Shown: piece after piece, positions 62,704-64,000 of the stretch
Layout of the letters: each line of letters begins with the position of its first letter
Numbering within the stretch: position 1 is the first letter of the stretch
Source: Paraferrimonas sp. SM1919
GTDB taxonomy: Bacteria; Pseudomonadota; Gammaproteobacteria; Enterobacterales; Shewanellaceae
DNA length: 64,000 nt
NCBI RefSeq assembly: GCF_010993985.1
Contig: NZ_WINH01000001.1
Coordinates: 62,001-126,000, forward strand
Reading direction: 5' to 3'
Position numbers and translations under genes: made by a program
Notes under the pieces: model-generated
Seen by the model: the letters and a program-made list of their open reading frames with translations, nothing else
Told to the model about the DNA's origin: nothing
Database searches by the model: none

Positions 62704-64000
62704 GTGATTGCAAACAATAAAAATAAAAAACAACAGGTCAACACTATAGTAATTGTCGGTGGCGGTAATGCGGGTTGGTTAACCGCTGGACGTATCGCGG
62801 CAAAACACAAAACAGGGGTCAAAGTAATATTGGTGGAATCCCCTAATATTGCTCCAATTGGTGTCGGTGAAGGCACTTGGCCGACGATGCGTAGTACCTT
62901 AATTGCCTTAGGCATCAGTGAAACTGAATTTATCCGCCATTGTAATGTGACCTTTAAACAAGGTGCCAAATTTGCAAAATGGGTTGATGGCAGCAATGCT
63001 GATTTCTATTACCACCCGTTGGTATTACCCCAAGGGTTCACACAAGGGGACATCGCCTCTTATTGGATTGAGAAAAATCGCATGGCGATGCAAAAAAACA
63101 GCAACGGCCAATCTGATTCTTTTTCTCAACAAGTTTGCTATCAAGAGGCCATATGTGAATTAGGTTTAGGGCCGAAAACAATTCGTACACCGGAATATGA
63201 TGCCATTGCCAATTACGCCTATCACCTCGATTCCGCAAAATTCACCAGTTTCTTACAACAGCATTGCACTGAAAAACTTGGGGTTACCCATATATTAGAC
63301 GATGTGTTAGATGTTAATGCAGCCGAAAATGGCGATATTGCCTCCGTTGCTACTGCTAACAATGGTAATATTTTCGGTGATTTATTTGTTGATTGTAGTG
63401 GTTTTAAATCACTGCTATTAGGCAAGCATTTTAATATTGGCTTCAAATCTTGCTCTGATGTGTTATTTATCGATACTGCCCTAGCTGTGCAAGTTCCCTA
63501 TGACAATGACCAGCAGGATATTGCATCCCATACAATTTCAACAGCTCAAGAAGCTGGCTGGATTTGGGATATTGGCTTACAACAACGACGTGGTGTGGGT
63601 TATGTTTATTCCAGTAGGCACTCTAGCGAGGCTCGAGCCATTGAGCAATTAGCAAATTATCTCAACCAAGATGCTAATTCCTTGCAAATAAAGAAAATTC
63701 CAATTGTCAGTGGTCATCGACAAAAGTTTTGGCATAAAAACTGTGTGGCGGTGGGATTATCGGCGGGATTTTTAGAGCCTTTAGAGGCCTCCGCATTGGT
63801 ATTAGTCGAAATGTCCGCCGAGATGATTAGCAGTCAACTGCCAGCAACTCGCTCCAGTATGGATATTGTTGCGAAAAGGTTTAATGAGACTTTTTTATAT
63901 CGTTGGCAAAAAATAATCGATTTCCTCAAGCTGCATTATATTCTCAGTAAGCGCACGGATAATGCCTTTTGGACAGACAATAGAAAAATTGAAAGCATCC
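62704..64000 (+). CDS. Tryptophan-halogenase-family flavoprotein, partial (3' end outside window)
   Basis: Open for 432 codons to the window edge. FAD-binding GGGNAGW is at ~19-25, followed by the usual IGVGEGTWPTM. The halogenase lysine lies in QGAKFAKW. The WxWxIP motif reads WIWDIG, with Gly for Pro. The family SAGFLEPLEA block and KLHYILSKR are clear. The family includes halogenases and relatives of unknown role that sit beside TonB receptors in glycan-using bacteria, as here. I use GTG 62704; ATG 62665 is in frame but lies in a hairpin arm. Probably co-transcribed with the receptor. Confidence 0.88.
   Translation, partial: MIANNKNKKQQVNTIVIVGGGNAGWLTAGRIAAKHKTGVKVILVESPNIAPIGVGEGTWPTMRSTLIALGISETEFIRHCNVTFKQGAKFAKWVDGSNADFYYHPLVLPQGFTQGDIASYWIEKNRMAMQKNSNGQSDSFSQQVCYQEAICELGLGPKTIRTPEYDAIANYAYHLDSAKFTSFLQQHCTEKLGVTHILDDVLDVNAAENGDIASVATANNGNIFGDLFVDCSGFKSLLLGKHFNIGFKSCSDVLFIDTALAVQVPYDNDQQDIASHTISTAQEAGWIWDIGLQQRRGVGYVYSSRHSSEARAIEQLANYLNQDANSLQIKKIPIVSGHRQKFWHKNCVAVGLSAGFLEPLEASALVLVEMSAEMISSQLPATRSSMDIVAKRFNETFLYRWQKIIDFLKLHYILSKRTDNAFWTDNRKIESI

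Noticed and set aside
1..64000. CRISPR arrays, tRNA or rRNA genes, prophage or integrase
   Set aside because: Reading both strands, I found no regularly spaced repeats, cloverleaf-type sequences, ribosomal RNA blocks or phage/integrase proteins.

Overview
The window reads as a chromosomal segment of a marine gammaproteobacterium of the order Alteromonadales (Shewanella, Alteromonas or Glaciecola relatives). I infer this from the moderate-AT coding style, the many TonB-dependent receptors, the polysaccharide lyase and sulfatase genes, the Cry-DASH plus iron-sulfur photolyase cluster, a FecI/FecR-type regulator beside a TonB receptor and tryptophan-halogenase pair, and a large glycogen cluster. 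The genus cannot be fixed from sequence alone. I saw no rRNA, tRNA, CRISPR array, phage or transposase gene. The one mobile-element signature is a 266-bp MITE-like insertion with matching terminal inverted repeats.

Layout. 0-4 kb: an outer-membrane protein cut by the window edge, a secreted metallo-beta-lactamase-fold protein, a 473-residue conserved protein of disputed function, and a MipA/OmpV-type protein with an extra C-terminal half. 4-11 kb: a small polysaccharide-utilisation island with a heparinase II/III lyase, a lipoprotein sulfatase, and an oppositely oriented operon encoding a Spy-like protein, a histidine kinase, a response regulator and a LamG-like protein. 11-20 kb: an S9 peptidase, a DUF1289 mini-gene, and a three-gene signalling operon (periplasmic ligand-binding protein, LOV-type hybrid histidine kinase, REC-GGDEF diguanylate cyclase). 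20-28 kb: small unknown proteins, a lipoprotein with a polysaccharide-lyase-like fold, a beta-trefoil protein, and a photobiology cluster (Cry-DASH, FeS-BCP photolyase, DUF2256, ATP10-like lipoprotein). 28-31 kb: a TonB receptor.

31-43.4 kb holds glycogen metabolism: glgA and glgC divergent, then glgX, glgB, a phosphorylase-kinase/GH15-like protein and a GH13 alpha-glucosidase in one tightly packed operon. 43.5-46.6 kb holds YdcH and a decaying three-gene operon (siderophore-interacting flavoprotein with an in-frame TGA, cytochrome b561, outer-membrane protein broken by the MITE). It lies divergent from an intact MarR gene, with two near-identical 15-bp palindromic operators between them. 46.6-48.5 kb: two tandem SnoaL-like proteins and a LysR regulator. 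48.6-55.5 kb: a collinear set of a metallo-beta-lactamase-fold protein lacking key metal ligands, a Tsx-like porin, a LysR regulator, a double-CDGSH/glutamate-synthase-like fusion and a TonB receptor. 55.6-57.2 kb: an M50 protease and a rhodanese. 57.3-64 kb: an ECF sigma factor and FecR anti-sigma divergent from an STN-domain TonB receptor, which is followed by a tryptophan-halogenase-family gene that runs off the window.

How the parts may work together (inference): outer-membrane receptors and porins import polymers or chelates, the lyase and sulfatase degrade a sulfated acidic glycan, surplus glucose is stored as glycogen, and light or ligand cues are fed to cyclic di-GMP by the LOV kinase operon. 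The most unusual items are that LOV signalling operon, the operon broken by two independent lesions beside intact operators, the TonB receptor with a second internal signal peptide, the CDGSH-glutamate synthase fusion, and the metallo-beta-lactamase-fold protein that has lost its metal ligands.
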